In this document: positions 5,191-5,948 of the stretch, piece after piece
Numbering within the stretch: position 1 is the first letter of the stretch
Layout: each line of letters opens with the position of its first letter
NCBI GenBank assembly: GCA_946040935.1
Contig: CAMGCN010000075.1
Span: 1 to 5,948 of the forward strand
Length of the DNA: 5,948 nucleotides
Direction of reading: 5' to 3'
Source of the DNA: an uncultured Clostridia bacterium
GTDB lineage: Bacteria > Bacillota > Clostridia > Oscillospirales > CAG-272
The notes under the pieces: generated by a model
The model's input: the letters and a program-made list of their open reading frames with translations, nothing else
Database searches by the model: none
Told to the model about the DNA's origin: nothing
Translations under genes and position numbers: made by a program

Positions 5191-5948
5191 TCAATTTTTA
5201 GCCTGAACATAAAAACTTATAGTATCAATACCTCTCAAATCAGATTTATTCACTTCGATAGCTACACATTCATTCGTTATAGCAGTAGCATATGCATCAA
5301 GCGATGGTCTTTGAACAGGAGTCAAGAGGCTAACGCATAGTTCGTTTTCGCTTTTACTTAATTCCGTTATTTCAGCGCCACTCAAACGAACGCTGTATAT
5401 TTGAGATACTAAAATCAATGCCTTTTCATTAAAGAAGGAGTCGTCATACTTTTCAATCAAATCTAAATTTGCTACCTCGCCCTGACCGTCGTATTTTTCT
5501 AAAGATAAATCATAGAAAAGCGACTGAATTTCATCCGTTGAGCGAGCAACACCAACAGCGATATATCTGTCATTATCGTATTCAGAACTGTTTATAATCG
5601 GAGCTTTTACACGATTTGTGTAACTCTTCTTTACCATACCCGACATTTCAGAAAATGCAGGCATGAAATCAACCGCAGTTCCTTCAAGCATGTAAGTCCT
5701 CGCCGTATAGGTGAAATGCACATCGGGCTCATCGGGAGTCTCTGTCGGCTCTTCTGTCGGCTCTTCTGTCGGTGCTTCTGTGGGCGCTTCAGTCGGAGTC
5801 TCAGTTGGTGCCTCAGTCGGAGCTTCGGTCGGCTCTTCTGTCGATGCCTCGATGGACGGCTGGATAACAGGTTCTGTGGGAACGGCAGTATTCTCTTCTT
5901 TTGCCGCAAAGACGCATACCGTTGTTATTATGCATGCCAAGACTACTG
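5191..5948 (-). CDS. Secreted or membrane-anchored protein with (PTEx)n stalk and PrcB-like C-terminal domain, 5' end outside window
   Basis: 251 residues are visible up to TGA at 5191-5193. The first complete codons encode the end of a signal or anchor segment (VVLACIITTVCVFAAKEE). The frame is open to the edge and the homologous small gene begins about 22 codons earlier, so the TTG at 5940 is not the start. A charged stalk with eight PTEx units follows (5737-5832), then a folded region of about 170 residues. Its last part (about 5226-5447), with DDSFFNEKALILV, SENELCVSLL, AYATAIT and ECVAIEVNK, resembles the C-terminal domain of PrcB, which in Treponema denticola belongs to the dentilisin subtilase complex. 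That call rests on motif impression only. No catalytic motif is visible. The protein probably acts outside the membrane as an accessory or binding protein. Confidence 0.85.
   Translation of the reverse strand, partial: VVLACIITTVCVFAAKEENTAVPTEPVIQPSIEASTEEPTEAPTEAPTETPTEAPTEAPTEEPTEEPTETPDEPDVHFTYTARTYMLEGTAVDFMPAFSEMSGMVKKSYTNRVKAPIINSSEYDNDRYIAVGVARSTDEIQSLFYDLSLEKYDGQGEVANLDLIEKYDDSFFNEKALILVSQIYSVRLSGAEITELSKSENELCVSLLTPVQRPSLDAYATAITNECVAIEVNKSDLRGIDTISFYVQAKN
5737..5832 (-). repeat. Eight 12-bp repeats encoding PTEA/PTEE/PTET
   Basis: Eight in-frame twelve-base units encode PTEA, PTEA, PTET, PTEA, PTEA, PTEE, PTEE and PTET in order. They make an extended, acidic, Thr/Pro-rich stalk between the membrane or wall end and the folded domain, and are possibly O-glycosylated. 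The near-identical units can gain or lose copies by slippage without breaking the frame. The small paralogue keeps only about two degenerate units. Confidence 0.9.

Noticed and set aside
5000..5340. Plus-strand frames of 68 and 70 codons
   Set aside because: They run through the three terminator hairpins and antisense to the end of the PTE-stalk gene, with no family resemblance.
5631..5909. Minus-strand 92-codon frame rich in Arg, Gln and Lys
   Set aside because: It is a shifted reading of the PTE repeat and following domain of the real gene.
5191..5940. TTG at 5938-5940 as the start of the PTE-stalk gene
   Set aside because: It falls inside the hydrophobic segment. Comparison with the small paralogue places the true start beyond the window edge.

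Overview
The window looks like a chromosomal segment of a low-to-mid GC Gram-positive anaerobe of the class Clostridia, probably a gut Oscillospiraceae or Lachnospiraceae relative. The basis is the S-layer homology (SLH) domains, Listeria/Bacteroides-type B-repeats, a DUF6273-like C-terminal domain, strong AGGAGG-type ribosome binding sites, TTGACA promoter boxes and (PTEx)n linkers. Genus cannot be fixed from sequence alone. Every gene I can support is on the minus strand, so the window reads right to left. Two genes are cut by its edges.

Region by region on the minus strand. (1) 5948-5191 is the 3' part of a gene for a secreted or membrane-anchored protein with a (PTEx)8 stalk and a C-terminal domain weakly resembling PrcB; a clear intrinsic terminator follows it. 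(2) 5190-4812 holds three strong hairpins in tandem (5032-5181), a 9-bp inverted repeat over the -35 box, a good sigma-A-type promoter (4867-4895) and an AAAGGAG site. (3) 4811-4569 encodes an 80-residue protein. Its signal/anchor segment is a close copy of that of the 5948-5191 gene (40 of 51 bases identical across one stretch), but it has only a short PTE-type stalk and no C-terminal domain, so it is probably a truncated tandem paralogue. (4) 4568-4130 is intergenic: a GC-richer, hairpin-containing stretch with a 94-codon open frame that has no start codon, then a possible promoter, a perfect Shine-Dalgarno with a nine-residue ORF, and a hairpin. The tiny ORF's frame continues past its TAA without another stop until 1 nt before the next gene. 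(5) 4129-1 is a very large surface subtilase, 1376 codons visible and cut at its C-terminus. It carries a signal peptide, I9-like propeptide, acidic linker, S8 catalytic domain with complete Asp/His/Ser residues, several B-repeats, three SLH domains and the start of a DUF6273-like domain.

Together the genes describe a cell-surface system: a wall-anchored protease with long binding or spacer arms, next to one intact and one shortened protein on Thr/Pro/Glu stalks. If the PrcB-like call is right, the pairing recalls the Treponema denticola dentilisin locus, where PrcB accompanies the subtilisin-family protease PrtP; that link is inference. I found no tRNA, rRNA, CRISPR array, transposase gene or phage gene.
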